Shown here: positions 43,503 to 53,245 of the stretch, one piece after another
How positions within the stretch are numbered: position 1 is the stretch's first letter
Layout: each line of letters begins with the position of its first letter
Source of the DNA: F1-120-MAGs238 sp964484185
GTDB taxonomy: Bacteria > Planctomycetota > Phycisphaerae > Phycisphaerales > UBA1924
Direction of reading: 5' to 3'
DNA length: 64,000 nucleotides
Assembly (NCBI GenBank): GCA_964484185.1
Contig: CAZAEQ010000004.1
Span: 62,001-126,000 of the forward strand
The notes under the pieces: model-generated
What the model was told of the DNA's origin: nothing
What the model saw: only the letters and a program-made list of their open reading frames with translations
Database searches by the model: none
Program-made: the position numbers and the translations under genes

Positions 43503-46500
43503 ATGTCTACCCAGGTCCACAACAGAATCCGCGAAGTCTTCGTCGCAGTCTGCGAGCATCCGCCCGCCGACCAGCCGCGCATTCTCGACGAACTCTGCGG
43601 CGATGACTCCTTCGTAAAATCCGAAGTCCAATCTCTGCTCGGCTTCCACCACAACGACACCTTCCTCTCCGCATCCGCCATGAGCGATGCTGGCTTCGCC
43701 GACAACTCCGACAGCCAGATCTCCATGCCCCCCGGCACAAAGATCGGCCGCTGCTCCATCACCCGCCTCATCGGCGCTGGCGGCATGGGCGTCGTCTATG
43801 AAGCTCGCCAGGATTCCCCCGATCGCCGAGTCGCGCTCAAAATCATGCGGCCCGGCGGCACATCCACCGCCATGGTCAAACGCTTCGCACAGGAAGCCCG
43901 CGCCCTGGCCATCCTCCAACACTCCGGCATCGCACAAATCTACGACGCCGGCCGCGAACTCACAACCGCCGGCCCAGTCCCCTACCTCGTCATGGAACTG
44001 GTCGAAGGCATCACGCTCAACACTTTCATCAACCGCCACAAGCTCGCCCTCCCCGCCAAACTCAAACTCATCCTCCAGATCTGCGATGCAGTTGCACACG
44101 CTCATCTCCGCGGCGTCATCCACCGCGATCTCAAACCCACCAACATCCTCGTCGACGATTCTGGCCGCGCCCGCATCCTCGACTTTGGCATCGCACGCCT
44201 CGCCGAAAACGATGCCCGCGCCACCATCTCCACCAGCGGCGGCCAAGTGCTCGGCACTCTCGCCTACATGAGCCCCGAACAAGCCGGCGGCGACCCTACA
44301 AAAATCGACACTCGGGCCGATGTCTACTCCCTCGGCGTCGTCCTCTATGAAGTCCTCACCGGTAAGCTTCCTATTGATGTAACGCAAGTCTCAATCGCCG
44401 AAGCTGTCCGCCGCATCAAAGACATCGACCCAGCTCCACCTTCCGCACATTCTCCCGAGTGCCGCGGCGAACTCGACACCATCGCGCTCAAAGCCCTATC
44501 GAAAGACTCTTCCCGCCGCTACCAATCGGCGCAAGCTCTGGCTGAAGATATCCGCCGCTATCTCACCGGTCACCCAATCCTCGCGCGCGGTGACTCGGCC
44601 TTGTACGTCCTTTCCAAACACGTCCGCCGCAATCGTGTTCCCGTCACCGCCGCCGCAATTCTGCTCGTTGGCCTGGTGGTGTTCAGCATCTACGCCTCGA
44701 TTAAATCCGCACAGGAACGCGCAGCCCGCAACCGCGCTGAATACGCCCTGGCTCTTGCCAAGGAACAGACCAAACGCGCTGACGACAGTTCGCTGCGACT
44801 TGAACGCGAACTTCACTACCGCAACGTTGAAACCGCACGTCTTCTCGCACGCGGCGGCCACCTTGCTGCCGCGGAAGAAATCCTCTGGCTTGAAGCTGCC
44901 GCATGGCCCGGTTCAACTTCAACACGCTGGGCGCTTCGCGACCTCTACGCCCGGTTCCAATGCCTTCGCACCATTCCAGGTCCGGTCGATCCGCGCTCGT
45001 TGACCATGCACGCAAACAACCGCTGGCTCGCATGTGTCAGCGGGGCCAACATTCGAGTTGTTGACAGTGTGACCGGGAACGATGTCAGCACGCTGCCCAT
45101 CACCACGCTCAAAACGACATGGATGGATTTCTCAGTTGATGGAAAGTACCTGGTCAGACTTGATGATGATGCCGGGCTCTGCGTCTACCGCGTCAAACCC
45201 AGCGGAACACTCAGTCTGCACTGGGAAAAGCAGGTGACTGCGGGCGATCCCAATCTGTTTCAGATCGATCCTGCCGCCGCCAGCATTGCTATTGGGTGTA
45301 CGAATGGATATATTTCGATAGTTTCACTTGATGCTGGCGACCAGCTCTTTGAGACTCGTATCGCTCTTGAGACCGATGCTCGGCTGCGATGCATGCGCTA
45401 CAGCGTTGATGCCAAACACCTGTTTCTCGCAACTCAGACCGCGGTACTTGAACTCGAAATCTCGCCGCAGGCAACCGTGCGGACAGTTGCGACCCAGACT
45501 GGAACGATTCAATGCCTGCTTCCAAGCCCCAATGGTCAGGCGATCTTCACTGGCAGCATCGATCAGCGCATCCGGTGTTTCAATATTTCTACGGGCGAAC
45601 TCATCACGCTGATGCACCCAAGCAACGGAACCGTCCGCGCCCTGGAAGTCAGTCCAGATGGCAAGTACCTCGCGTCCCAGGGCTGGTGGCGCAATGACCT
45701 CTGGGATATCAATACGTTCCAGCGCATTAATGCCGTGACCGATCGTCCTGTCGGCGGCAATCGCCTGGGTTTCAGTCCCGACTCCGCTCGTCTCTACTCT
45801 GACAGTCAGGCGGGAATTCGTATCTGGTCCCGCGCCAAGGTCCCGATCTGGCACGATATCCCCGCCCACGAAAAATACGTTGGCAAGATCGCCTTATCGA
45901 CCGGTTCGCCGCGGCTCGTCTCTATCGGCGCACGCGAACGCTCCTCGCTCTGGAACACCCAGGATATGCGGCACATTCGTGACCTTGGCACTGCTGGCCA
46001 GGCCTGGGAAGCAGCCATCAACGCCAATGGCACGGAAGTCGCGCTGATGTCCGAACTGGGCGTCCTGGAATTCATCGACTGCGACACCGGCACAGTACGA
46101 CTGCGCATCGATACCAAAGCTCGCGATGCCGATATCAATTTCGTCGACAACGATCGCCTGCTCGCCATCAGCACTTTCAAACCCAATGTGCAGTTCCGCG
46201 ATGTCGCAACCGGTGAACTCACTCATACCGTCGAACTTCCGCGAGCCGACATCTTTGAAATGCAGCCCAGCGCTGATGGCAAATTGCTTTTCATCCTGCA
46301 GCGAAACAACCTGCACATGCTTGATGTCGCAACGATGAAACTCACATCGCTGCCGCAAAACCAGATCCAGGCACGGGCCCTGTATCCAAACCACGATGGC
46401 TCTCTGCTGGCAGTCGGCCTGTTCACCGGCGAGGTTCAACTCTGGGACACCGCCACCCGCAAGCTCATTCACACCATGGTCGCCCACCGCGAAACCGTCA

Positions 46501-46901
46501 GCCATGTCACCATCTCGACCGATGGAGCATTCATCGCATCGTGCGCTGGCGATGCCATCCTGCTCTGGGATACGGCCAGCGGCACGCTGCTGATGACGCT
46601 CCGCGAACTTGAAGTCTCTGACACCAAACCTTCTTTCCCCAGCTATCTCAAGTTCATTGAATCCAACACCAAACTCGTCGTCGGTTACAGCGCGGGCAAG
46701 ATGGAGGTCTATGACCTTCAATCGCTCGATCGCGCTGTGGTTGCCAACACCCGAAAACCTGTCGACATCGCGGCCAGTGCAGGCGTCCCTCCGCCGCCGC
46801 CCGACCCCACCACCGATGCCGCGGAAATGCGCCGATGGATCATGCGCGTAGGCAAAGCCTTTACCGGCGGCGAGCAAAATACACCACCGCAAGACAAGTA
46901 G
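43503..46901 (+). CDS. Ser/Thr protein kinase with C-terminal WD40-like propeller
   Basis: The 1132-residue protein has an N-terminal helical part, then a kinase domain from about residue 85 to 355. The P loop is IGAGGMGVVYEA, the catalytic loop HRDLKPTNIL, the magnesium loop DFGIARLA, and GTLAYMSPEQAGG is the substrate loop. A single membrane helix follows (VTAAAILLVGLVVFSIYAS), then a short coiled coil, and about 650 residues of WD40/YVTN-like blades (for example EVQLWDTATRKLIHTMVAH, ILLWDTASGTLL) outside the membrane. The receptor would sense ligand through the propeller. Adjacent to the SigK-like sigma gene, it is a candidate activator of it. No named partner is known. Confidence 0.92.
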   Translation: MSTQVHNRIREVFVAVCEHPPADQPRILDELCGDDSFVKSEVQSLLGFHHNDTFLSASAMSDAGFADNSDSQISMPPGTKIGRCSITRLIGAGGMGVVYEARQDSPDRRVALKIMRPGGTSTAMVKRFAQEARALAILQHSGIAQIYDAGRELTTAGPVPYLVMELVEGITLNTFINRHKLALPAKLKLILQICDAVAHAHLRGVIHRDLKPTNILVDDSGRARILDFGIARLAENDARATISTSGGQVLGTLAYMSPEQAGGDPTKIDTRADVYSLGVVLYEVLTGKLPIDVTQVSIAEAVRRIKDIDPAPPSAHSPECRGELDTIALKALSKDSSRRYQSAQALAEDIRRYLTGHPILARGDSALYVLSKHVRRNRVPVTAAAILLVGLVVFSIYASIKSAQERAARNRAEYALALAKEQTKRADDSSLRLERELHYRNVETARLLARGGHLAAAEEILWLEAAAWPGSTSTRWALRDLYARFQCLRTIPGPVDPRSLTMHANNRWLACVSGANIRVVDSVTGNDVSTLPITTLKTTWMDFSVDGKYLVRLDDDAGLCVYRVKPSGTLSLHWEKQVTAGDPNLFQIDPAAASIAIGCTNGYISIVSLDAGDQLFETRIALETDARLRCMRYSVDAKHLFLATQTAVLELEISPQATVRTVATQTGTIQCLLPSPNGQAIFTGSIDQRIRCFNISTGELITLMHPSNGTVRALEVSPDGKYLASQGWWRNDLWDINTFQRINAVTDRPVGGNRLGFSPDSARLYSDSQAGIRIWSRAKVPIWHDIPAHEKYVGKIALSTGSPRLVSIGARERSSLWNTQDMRHIRDLGTAGQAWEAAINANGTEVALMSELGVLEFIDCDTGTVRLRIDTKARDADINFVDNDRLLAISTFKPNVQFRDVATGELTHTVELPRADIFEMQPSADGKLLFILQRNNLHMLDVATMKLTSLPQNQIQARALYPNHDGSLLAVGLFTGEVQLWDTATRKLIHTMVAHRETVSHVTISTDGAFIASCAGDAILLWDTASGTLLMTLRELEVSDTKPSFPSYLKFIESNTKLVVGYSAGKMEVYDLQSLDRAVVANTRKPVDIAASAGVPPPPPDPTTDAAEMRRWIMRVGKAFTGGEQNTPPQDK

Positions 46902-46927
46902 TGAGGACGAATAGTCCGTAACTCCCT

Positions 46928-49822
46928 TTAGCAGCCCACCGCGAACGCGTCCACAAAATCCAGATAGTCAAAGAAATCCAAGACGCCGTCGGCATTAAAG
47001 TCCGCTGCCATATTGCCGCTGCTGAACGCGTCTACAAAGTCCAGGTAGTCAAAGAAATCGACGACGGCATCGCCGTTGAAATCGGCCATGCATATTGAAC
47101 GAATAACCCAGAGTTCTTTTCCGTACACTTCATCGCTCGCAGCAAAGTAGAGCTTGCCGTTTATGACAAAAGGCTGCGTAATAGCGCTCGAAGATGGGCC
47201 GGGGTTGATATCTGCGACCAGGTGCGTCCCGGCATCCGTGCCGTCTGTGACCCACCATTCCAATCCGTGCGTTCGATCACTCGCGACGAAATACACACGA
47301 TCGTCAACGAGCGTGATCGACCGGGGCATCGAGCCGTCGATACCGGGCACGATATCCTTTACTATCTGTGTACCGGCATGTGTGCCATCGGTGATCCAGA
47401 GTTCGCGGCCGCGCACACCGTCATGGGCGGTGAAGTAAACGCGTGACCCCATCGCTGATGGACCCACAATAAGATCCGATGGCAGCGATCCGATGGTGCC
47501 TGGCAAAATGTCTCGAATTCGAGTCGTGTTGATGTCAGTCCCGTCAGTGATCCAGAGTTCCGAATCGTTCGAGGCATTGAAATCAGCTGTCCAAACTATC
47601 TTATTGTCATACATCACCGGGTATCGGCAATAGAGATTCGATCCTGCTGAACCAACTGGCTTAATTGCCCTGATCGGTGTGCCGTCGCCTTCATACGCCC
47701 AAAGTTCTGTCTGCGTTTGCTCTGAGAACGCGGCGAAAATAAGTCGCCCAAAAAGATCGAACATCGGAATCGGATAGCTCAGGGTGCCAGATCGGCCACC
47801 GACGATCCTTCGAGTCGTCGCCGCTGTGCCACCTGTCGCGTACACACTCCAGGCATTCTCGCCATAGTCCTTTGCCAGAAAGTAGACCTCGTTTCTATAC
47901 GCAATCCATCCAGATACGCGAGTTGGAGCACCACTCACCAGCGCCGCCAGAGAAACCGTGCCTTGCAATGTGCCATCCGATCGCCAGGGAACCGTGTCAT
48001 ATTCACTTGGGAAAGTGGGGTGTTGTAATGAAAAGTAGAAATCCGACCCCTTGACAAATGGAGCTCCAGTAAACGTACTTGGTCCGGTCGAAGTTGCGAT
48101 CGTGACCCCCAGCTGCTCCGGTGCGTCCGCCACGCGGATCGAAGGAGACGAGGCCGGTTGCCATCTCGAAAACAACTTTCCATTTACGGCCGTCGCGAGG
48201 TCTCTCGCGATCGACGCCGTACCGGAAACAGTTTCATCGCAGAGCGTCACGGTGTTCGGCTGATCCAGTCGATAGCGCTCAAGGCCGGTTGCTACTGTCG
48301 TCGCGCTGAAATAAAGCGTGTTGTTCCAAGCAAATAGATTGCCGGGATTCGAATCCGAAGTCGGATGGTGTATATCGCGAAAGAGAAGCGTCCCCGCCGA
48401 CGTCCCGTCGCTGATGTAAAGCTCGGTGCCAATGCCGGAACTTCCCGAACTGTTGTTGGCGCGAAACAGACCTTTGCCGCGGATTGAGCCAATCCACCGC
48501 GGCAGACTCGAGTTAGATTGACCCGGGAAAACATCGCTTAGCAGAAAGGTTCCAGCAATAGTGCCATCGCTTACAAATGGCTCAACTCCCGTTTGATTGT
48601 CTGCATAGAAAAACATATGAGCGGGAGTCGTCCCCGAAGCTTCTACCGCAAACAAGTCGCCGGTGCCGTTGAAGCCAGGAGTGGTCAGCAAAGTGGTGAT
48701 GCTGCCGCTGGCTTCTCTTCTGTAGAGCTTGCCCCGCGCGCAGTAGTAAAGCAGATCTTCCATCACGGCCATTGCTTGTGTAGGGGGGTCGATGCGAGCG
48801 AGCTCTGTTGTCGAAATGAGCGCCAGGCTAACTCCGTCATATCGACACACGGCACCGTTGGGAGAGCTGATGAAATACATGCCTTCACTGGTCACAACCG
48901 GCTGCTCAAGGTTCGTATTGCCTCTCACGTTTGTGGAAACCTCAACAGTCCCATTAGGCGTGCCATCGGTTCGAAAGAAGCGATTCCCCATGGCCGACGA
49001 CGGTGTCGCGAAAAAATACAGAATGTCATTGAAAACGCAGAACGAATGCGGAGACGAAGACGAAGCGCTCCCCGGAAAAATATCTTTCAGGAGCGTGGTG
49101 CCCGCCGTAGTCCCGTCTGAAGCCCACAGTTCGCGGCCCGATCCCAAATCCATACACGAAAAGATGATCTTGCTATCAACTACTGCCATCTCGCCAATCA
49201 ATGGAGCCGAAGTGCCCGACGAAGATGGTGAGAAAACAACGCGTGTTCCCGCCGCCGTTCCGTCACTCACCCATAAAGAATGTACAGTTCGATTGCTCAC
49301 AGTTGTGTTTGCTGCAAAATAAACTTTGTTCGCGATCACAGCCGAAGGTGTCCTTAAGCCGCCAGTTGGGACGTTGATAACCGGATCATTACTGCTCGCT
49401 GGATATATCTGACTCACTGCCCCATCAGGTCGCACCTGCCATAGCACGATGCCGCTCCCGCCGTTCCCCAAGAACATGATTGTCTCCCCCGGGCCACGGA
49501 ACAAAGGCACGGAGTTCTCATCCGTCTGTGTGTCGCCTCCGCCCCCTGCTCCCGGAAACACATCAAGAACGAGTTGCGTTCCCGCGACCGTTCCATCGGT
49601 CTTCCACAATTCGTTTCCGTTAATCGCATCCGCAGCAACAAAATACAGGTATTCCCCGCACATCAGCGCACCTTGCCGCGGCGTTGAACTTAGTTGTCCC
49701 GCCCCGCCCAGTACAGTTGTACGAATGTCAGCCACCAGCGAGGCCGACTGCGCAACTCCTACCGATGCGGTCACGGCAACTCCCAGCAATCCGGCTACTT
49801 GGCGTAATCTGAATCCTCGCAT
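46928..49822 (-). CDS. Secreted ELWxTDGT-repeat protein with dockerin-like tail
   Basis: The 964-residue protein begins MRGFRLRQVAGLLGVAVTAS with a signal peptide ending near VAQSA. It holds about a dozen repeats of the form ELWKTDGTVAGT or ELWITDGTHAGT spaced 45 to 70 residues apart, each followed by a VKDIxPG-like strand. This is the hyperconserved ELWxTDGT repeat type, thought to form beta propellers. The C-terminus has two dockerin-like words DFFDYLDFVDAF with a Cys before and at the very end. ATG 49822 is fixed by AAAGGGGAA upstream. The open frame extends to 51766 across the antisense strand of lpdA, which I regard as chance. Confidence 0.88.
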   Translation of the reverse strand: MRGFRLRQVAGLLGVAVTASVGVAQSASLVADIRTTVLGGAGQLSSTPRQGALMCGEYLYFVAADAINGNELWKTDGTVAGTQLVLDVFPGAGGGGDTQTDENSVPLFRGPGETIMFLGNGGSGIVLWQVRPDGAVSQIYPASSNDPVINVPTGGLRTPSAVIANKVYFAANTTVSNRTVHSLWVSDGTAAGTRVVFSPSSSGTSAPLIGEMAVVDSKIIFSCMDLGSGRELWASDGTTAGTTLLKDIFPGSASSSSPHSFCVFNDILYFFATPSSAMGNRFFRTDGTPNGTVEVSTNVRGNTNLEQPVVTSEGMYFISSPNGAVCRYDGVSLALISTTELARIDPPTQAMAVMEDLLYYCARGKLYRREASGSITTLLTTPGFNGTGDLFAVEASGTTPAHMFFYADNQTGVEPFVSDGTIAGTFLLSDVFPGQSNSSLPRWIGSIRGKGLFRANNSSGSSGIGTELYISDGTSAGTLLFRDIHHPTSDSNPGNLFAWNNTLYFSATTVATGLERYRLDQPNTVTLCDETVSGTASIARDLATAVNGKLFSRWQPASSPSIRVADAPEQLGVTIATSTGPSTFTGAPFVKGSDFYFSLQHPTFPSEYDTVPWRSDGTLQGTVSLAALVSGAPTRVSGWIAYRNEVYFLAKDYGENAWSVYATGGTAATTRRIVGGRSGTLSYPIPMFDLFGRLIFAAFSEQTQTELWAYEGDGTPIRAIKPVGSAGSNLYCRYPVMYDNKIVWTADFNASNDSELWITDGTDINTTRIRDILPGTIGSLPSDLIVGPSAMGSRVYFTAHDGVRGRELWITDGTHAGTQIVKDIVPGIDGSMPRSITLVDDRVYFVASDRTHGLEWWVTDGTDAGTHLVADINPGPSSSAITQPFVINGKLYFAASDEVYGKELWVIRSICMADFNGDAVVDFFDYLDFVDAFSSGNMAADFNADGVLDFFDYLDFVDAFAVGC

Positions 49823-50017
49823 TCGAAATTCCCCTTTGAACAAAGTGTCCCTAACAGCATACTCGTTATTGCTACCAAAACGCAACCAATTCTGTCGTGC
49901 CACCACGCACTTTCTCTGACATCGCCGGTTGCAATCCCTATGATCGGCCCCACCCAGTCCAGACGAGGATTCAGCCCTACGAAATTCTCGTCTGCGACCG
50001 AACTTGAAAGGTTCCAA
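49823..50017. other. Divergent intergenic region
   Basis: About 195 bp between the starts of the ELWxTDGT gene (minus) and lpdA (plus). No gene is visible; promoters for both directions are expected, but I did not find clear boxes. Confidence 0.4.
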
Positions 50018-51595
50018 GTGCCAGATCGTCACTTCGATATCGTCATCATCGGCGGCGGACCCGCCGGTTACGTCGGCGCCATCCGCGCTTCCCAAATGGG
50101 CTTCAAAGTCGCCGTCATCGAACGCGCCAAGCTCGGCGGCGTCTGCCTCAACTGGGGTTGCATTCCCAGCAAGGCATTGCTCTCGAACGCCGAACTCATG
50201 GAGAAAATCCAGGATCGTGAGGCCTGGGGCCTCAAGATCAATGGCGATGTTTCCTTTGACTGGCAAAAGGTCATCGGCCGCTCGCGCGATGTCGCGACCA
50301 AGCTCAACAAAGGTGTTGAGTTCCTGATGAAGAAGAACAAGATCGAACACATCGTGGCCAGCGCCAAGATTGTTTCGGCGGCCAAGAACGGTCAGCCCTG
50401 CAAGGTTGAGCTGTATGACTGCCAGATCCAGGAAGAGCGGACCGATGCGCCGGCGACTCCGGCGGCGAAGGCACGCGAGACTATCACTGCAACCAACATC
50501 ATTATCGCCACCGGCTCGGTTGCACGCGATCTGCCCTTTGCCAAGTTCGACAACGACAAGATCTGGGGCGCACGCGAAGCGATGTTCAACAAAGAACAGC
50601 CCAAGAAACTCATCATTGTCGGCGCAGGCGCGATCGGCATGGAGTTTGGCTACTTCTACCAGTCGTTTGGCACCAAGGTCACCGTCATCGAAATGATGCC
50701 CCGCATCCTCCCCGTCGAAGATGAAGACATCTGCGTCGCCATGGAACGTGTGTTCAAAAAGCACGGCATGGAAATTCGCACCAGCACCACCACGCTCGCA
50801 GTTGAGAAAACCGCAACCGGCGTCAAGGTCACTGTTGCCCCCGTCACCGTCGGCGCTGATGGCAAAGCTGTCCCCGATCAATCCAAGAAAGAAGTACTCG
50901 AAGCTGACAAGGTTCTGCTCGCAGTCGGCGTCAAGGCTCGATTCGATGGGTTGTTTGATGCATCGCTTGGTCTTGAGACTTGGCGCGACCACATCAAGAC
51001 CGACTTCATCCCCCGCGGCTGGAACGGCCCCGGCTCTGGCACCACCAATCAGGCGATTGATTACAAGACCAATCTCCCCGGCATCTACGCCGTCGGCGAT
51101 GTCATCGGTCCACCGTGGCTCGCGCACGTCGCCAGCGAAGAAGCAATTCTCTGCGTTGAACGCATCGGCTGGCGCGCCAAGAAGTGGCACCACGAACCTC
51201 ACCCCATGGATTACGGCGTCATCCCCGGTTGCACCTATTGCCATCCGCAGGTCGCCAGTGTCGGCTTCACCGAGCGCGAACTCAAAGCCATGGGCAAGGT
51301 CAAAGACAAAGACTACGCGATCGGAAGTTTCCCGTTCTCGGCGCTTGGCAAAGCTATCGCGACCAAGAACACCGATGGCATGTGCAAGCTCATCCGCGGC
51401 CTGCCGCGGGGCGAAATCCTGGGCGCACACATCATGGGCGAATCTGCCACCGAACTCATTGCTGAGCTCTCCCTGGCTCGCCGCCTTGAAGCAACCAGCG
51501 AAGAACTCATCGCCACCGTCCACGCTCACCCGACCATGCACGAAGCAGTTCACGAAGCTGCGCTCGCATCTGAAGGCCGCGTGATTCACTTCTGA
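50018..51595 (+). CDS. lpdA: Dihydrolipoyl dehydrogenase
   Basis: The protein begins FDIVIIGGGPAGYVGAIRA and has the redox-active disulphide GGVCLNWGCIPSKALL. It also has the second nucleotide site LIIVGAGAIGMEFG, the GIYAVGDVIGPPWLAH FAD segment and AHPTMHEAVHEA with the catalytic His-Glu pair. It reoxidises dihydrolipoamide in 2-oxoacid dehydrogenase or glycine cleavage complexes. I prefer GTG 50018, with AAAGG 7 bases upstream; ATG 49940 is in frame but lacks a ribosome-binding site. A charged insert near residue 125 (around QIQEERTDAP) makes it longer than usual. No E1 or E2 genes lie next to it. Confidence 0.95.
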   Translation: MPDRHFDIVIIGGGPAGYVGAIRASQMGFKVAVIERAKLGGVCLNWGCIPSKALLSNAELMEKIQDREAWGLKINGDVSFDWQKVIGRSRDVATKLNKGVEFLMKKNKIEHIVASAKIVSAAKNGQPCKVELYDCQIQEERTDAPATPAAKARETITATNIIIATGSVARDLPFAKFDNDKIWGAREAMFNKEQPKKLIIVGAGAIGMEFGYFYQSFGTKVTVIEMMPRILPVEDEDICVAMERVFKKHGMEIRTSTTTLAVEKTATGVKVTVAPVTVGADGKAVPDQSKKEVLEADKVLLAVGVKARFDGLFDASLGLETWRDHIKTDFIPRGWNGPGSGTTNQAIDYKTNLPGIYAVGDVIGPPWLAHVASEEAILCVERIGWRAKKWHHEPHPMDYGVIPGCTYCHPQVASVGFTERELKAMGKVKDKDYAIGSFPFSALGKAIATKNTDGMCKLIRGLPRGEILGAHIMGESATELIAELSLARRLEATSEELIATVHAHPTMHEAVHEAALASEGRVIHF

Positions 51596-51617
51596 AATCA
51601 GTTCCAATTCGCATATC

Positions 51618-51642
51618 AAAGGGGTCGCAAGACCCCTTTTTC
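51618..51642 (+). terminator. Intrinsic terminator of lpdA
   Basis: A 9-bp stem AAAGGGGTC / GACCCCTTT with tetraloop GCAA (51627-51630), followed by T-rich sequence, 23 bp after the lpdA stop. Confidence 0.92.
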
Positions 51643-51783
51643 GTGCGCTGACGTTATCGGATCGTTTGAGGGCCTTCTCAGTTTGAAGACAATTCGTGGC
51701 AGTTGAAGGGCCGATATATCGCCATTGCTTCTTGACACATCTCATATACTCACCCTTGAACCTCACTGCATAGAAAGTCGCTC

Positions 51784-53175
51784 ATGAAGATTGCCCCATA
51801 CATCGTCGCCGCCGCAGCGTGTGTGTTTACGTCCGCAACACTCGCCCAGCCAGTGATCACGCAAGTGCTCAAATCCGGCGGCTCAACCGCTGGAGGAGAA
51901 ACTCTCTGCCTCCTCGGCACCTTTCCTGCCGGCACCCCCACGGTGACTATTGGTTCCAGGACAGCAACGGTTCAACAGAGTACTCCGACAATTATTCTCT
52001 GCCTGACTCCTACGCCTGCTGGACAGAATCTACAGAATCTTTCGATACGAGTCGCAATCGCTGGCCAGAACAGCAACGTTATGTTGTACTCCTACGACCG
52101 GCCTTTCATTAGCCAGATCAATCCCCCAATCGGACCCACTTCCGGCTTCACTCAGTTCCTGATCGATGGGGCGAATTTTGGTCCAAACCCTACCGTCTTG
52201 ATTGGCGGTCTGCCGGTTCAACGTCTCTTTTCCACCGAATTCAGTTTCACCGGACGCACGTCTCCGGGACAGGGCACCAACCTTCCGGTGTTAGTACTCT
52301 CAGCACCAGGAATGCTCAACGATACTCCCGCTACTTTTTCCTACAATCCTCCGACCCTCTCGAACATAAATCCGCCGCTGGCGAATACGCAGGGCGGAAC
52401 GATCGCGCTCACTGGCACCAACTTCGGGCAAACACCTGTTGTCCGCGTTGGGACACAGGACATTTCGCCCGTCCCCGGCAGCGTGACTGCCACCGGGCTC
52501 CAGTTCCAAATGCCAGCCGGAACCGGCACTGGTATCCCGCTCAGTGTTGTGGTTGCCGAGCAGGTCAGCAATTCGCTCACAATTTCCTATGGCCCTCCAA
52601 GCATTTCGTTCGGCACCCCCGCAATCGGGTCTACGAGCGGAGGCACGGCAGTTAACATGGGCGGCACCAATCTTGGTCCTGCTTCCAGCACACAAGTTTT
52701 GTTTGATGGTCTACCGGTAGCGATTCAACCCGGTTCCGCTGGGCACACCGGACTTACGTTCCGCACGCCGCCGGGAGAGGGCACGAATCACAGCTACTGG
52801 GTTGTCACTGGCGGTCAGGTGTCTAACTCACGTCCTTTTTCCTACCTGCCTCCTGTCATCAACTCGATTTCTCCCAGCAATGTCAGTGTTGATGGGAACG
52901 ACCTGGTGCTTATCAGCGGTACCGACCTGGGGATCAACCCGACTGTGTACATCGGTGAAACGATCGCGCCGGTCGTGATGTCGAATCACACCTCCATCCT
53001 CTGTCGCGCTCCTGCCCACGTCTCAGCCGTCGCATCTGTAAATGTCATCGTCGCGGGTCAACCCAGCAACCAATCAACCATCAACTACATCTGCGATGCC
53101 GATTTCAATGGCGATGGCGCAGTCGACTTCTTCGACTACCTCGATTTTGTCGATGCATATTCGATATCGTGCTGA
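51784..53175 (+). CDS. Secreted IPT/TIG-domain protein with dockerin-like tail (copy 1)
   Basis: The 463-residue protein has a signal peptide ending near TLAQP. Five repeats of about 80 residues follow, each opening with a phrase like SINPPIGPTSGFTQFLIDGA or NINPPLANTQGGTIALTGT and containing GTNFG or GANFG: typical IPT/TIG immunoglobulin-like domains. It ends with one dockerin-like word, DFFDYLDFVDAY, with Cys at ICDADF and a terminal Cys. Such proteins are surface or extracellular. It is followed 70 bp later by a full-length paralogue in the same orientation, and both have ATAGAAAGT shortly before the start. Confidence 0.85.
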   Translation: MKIAPYIVAAAACVFTSATLAQPVITQVLKSGGSTAGGETLCLLGTFPAGTPTVTIGSRTATVQQSTPTIILCLTPTPAGQNLQNLSIRVAIAGQNSNVMLYSYDRPFISQINPPIGPTSGFTQFLIDGANFGPNPTVLIGGLPVQRLFSTEFSFTGRTSPGQGTNLPVLVLSAPGMLNDTPATFSYNPPTLSNINPPLANTQGGTIALTGTNFGQTPVVRVGTQDISPVPGSVTATGLQFQMPAGTGTGIPLSVVVAEQVSNSLTISYGPPSISFGTPAIGSTSGGTAVNMGGTNLGPASSTQVLFDGLPVAIQPGSAGHTGLTFRTPPGEGTNHSYWVVTGGQVSNSRPFSYLPPVINSISPSNVSVDGNDLVLISGTDLGINPTVYIGETIAPVVMSNHTSILCRAPAHVSAVASVNVIVAGQPSNQSTINYICDADFNGDGAVDFFDYLDFVDAYSISC

Positions 53176-53245
53176 GCGCGGCACAGCACGCAGACACATT
53201 CCAAGTGCATCTCTCTTGCCTTCCTTTGAATAGAAAGTGACACCT

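Noticed and set aside
42930..44387. 485-residue minus-strand open frame
   Set aside because: Antisense to the sigma factor and kinase genes, composition of a shadow frame.
49823..51766. Open frame of the ELWxTDGT gene extended to 1612 residues, antisense to lpdA
   Set aside because: The added part has no known domain, lies wholly on the opposite strand of a well-conserved enzyme, and a signal peptide with a good ribosome-binding site starts at 49822.
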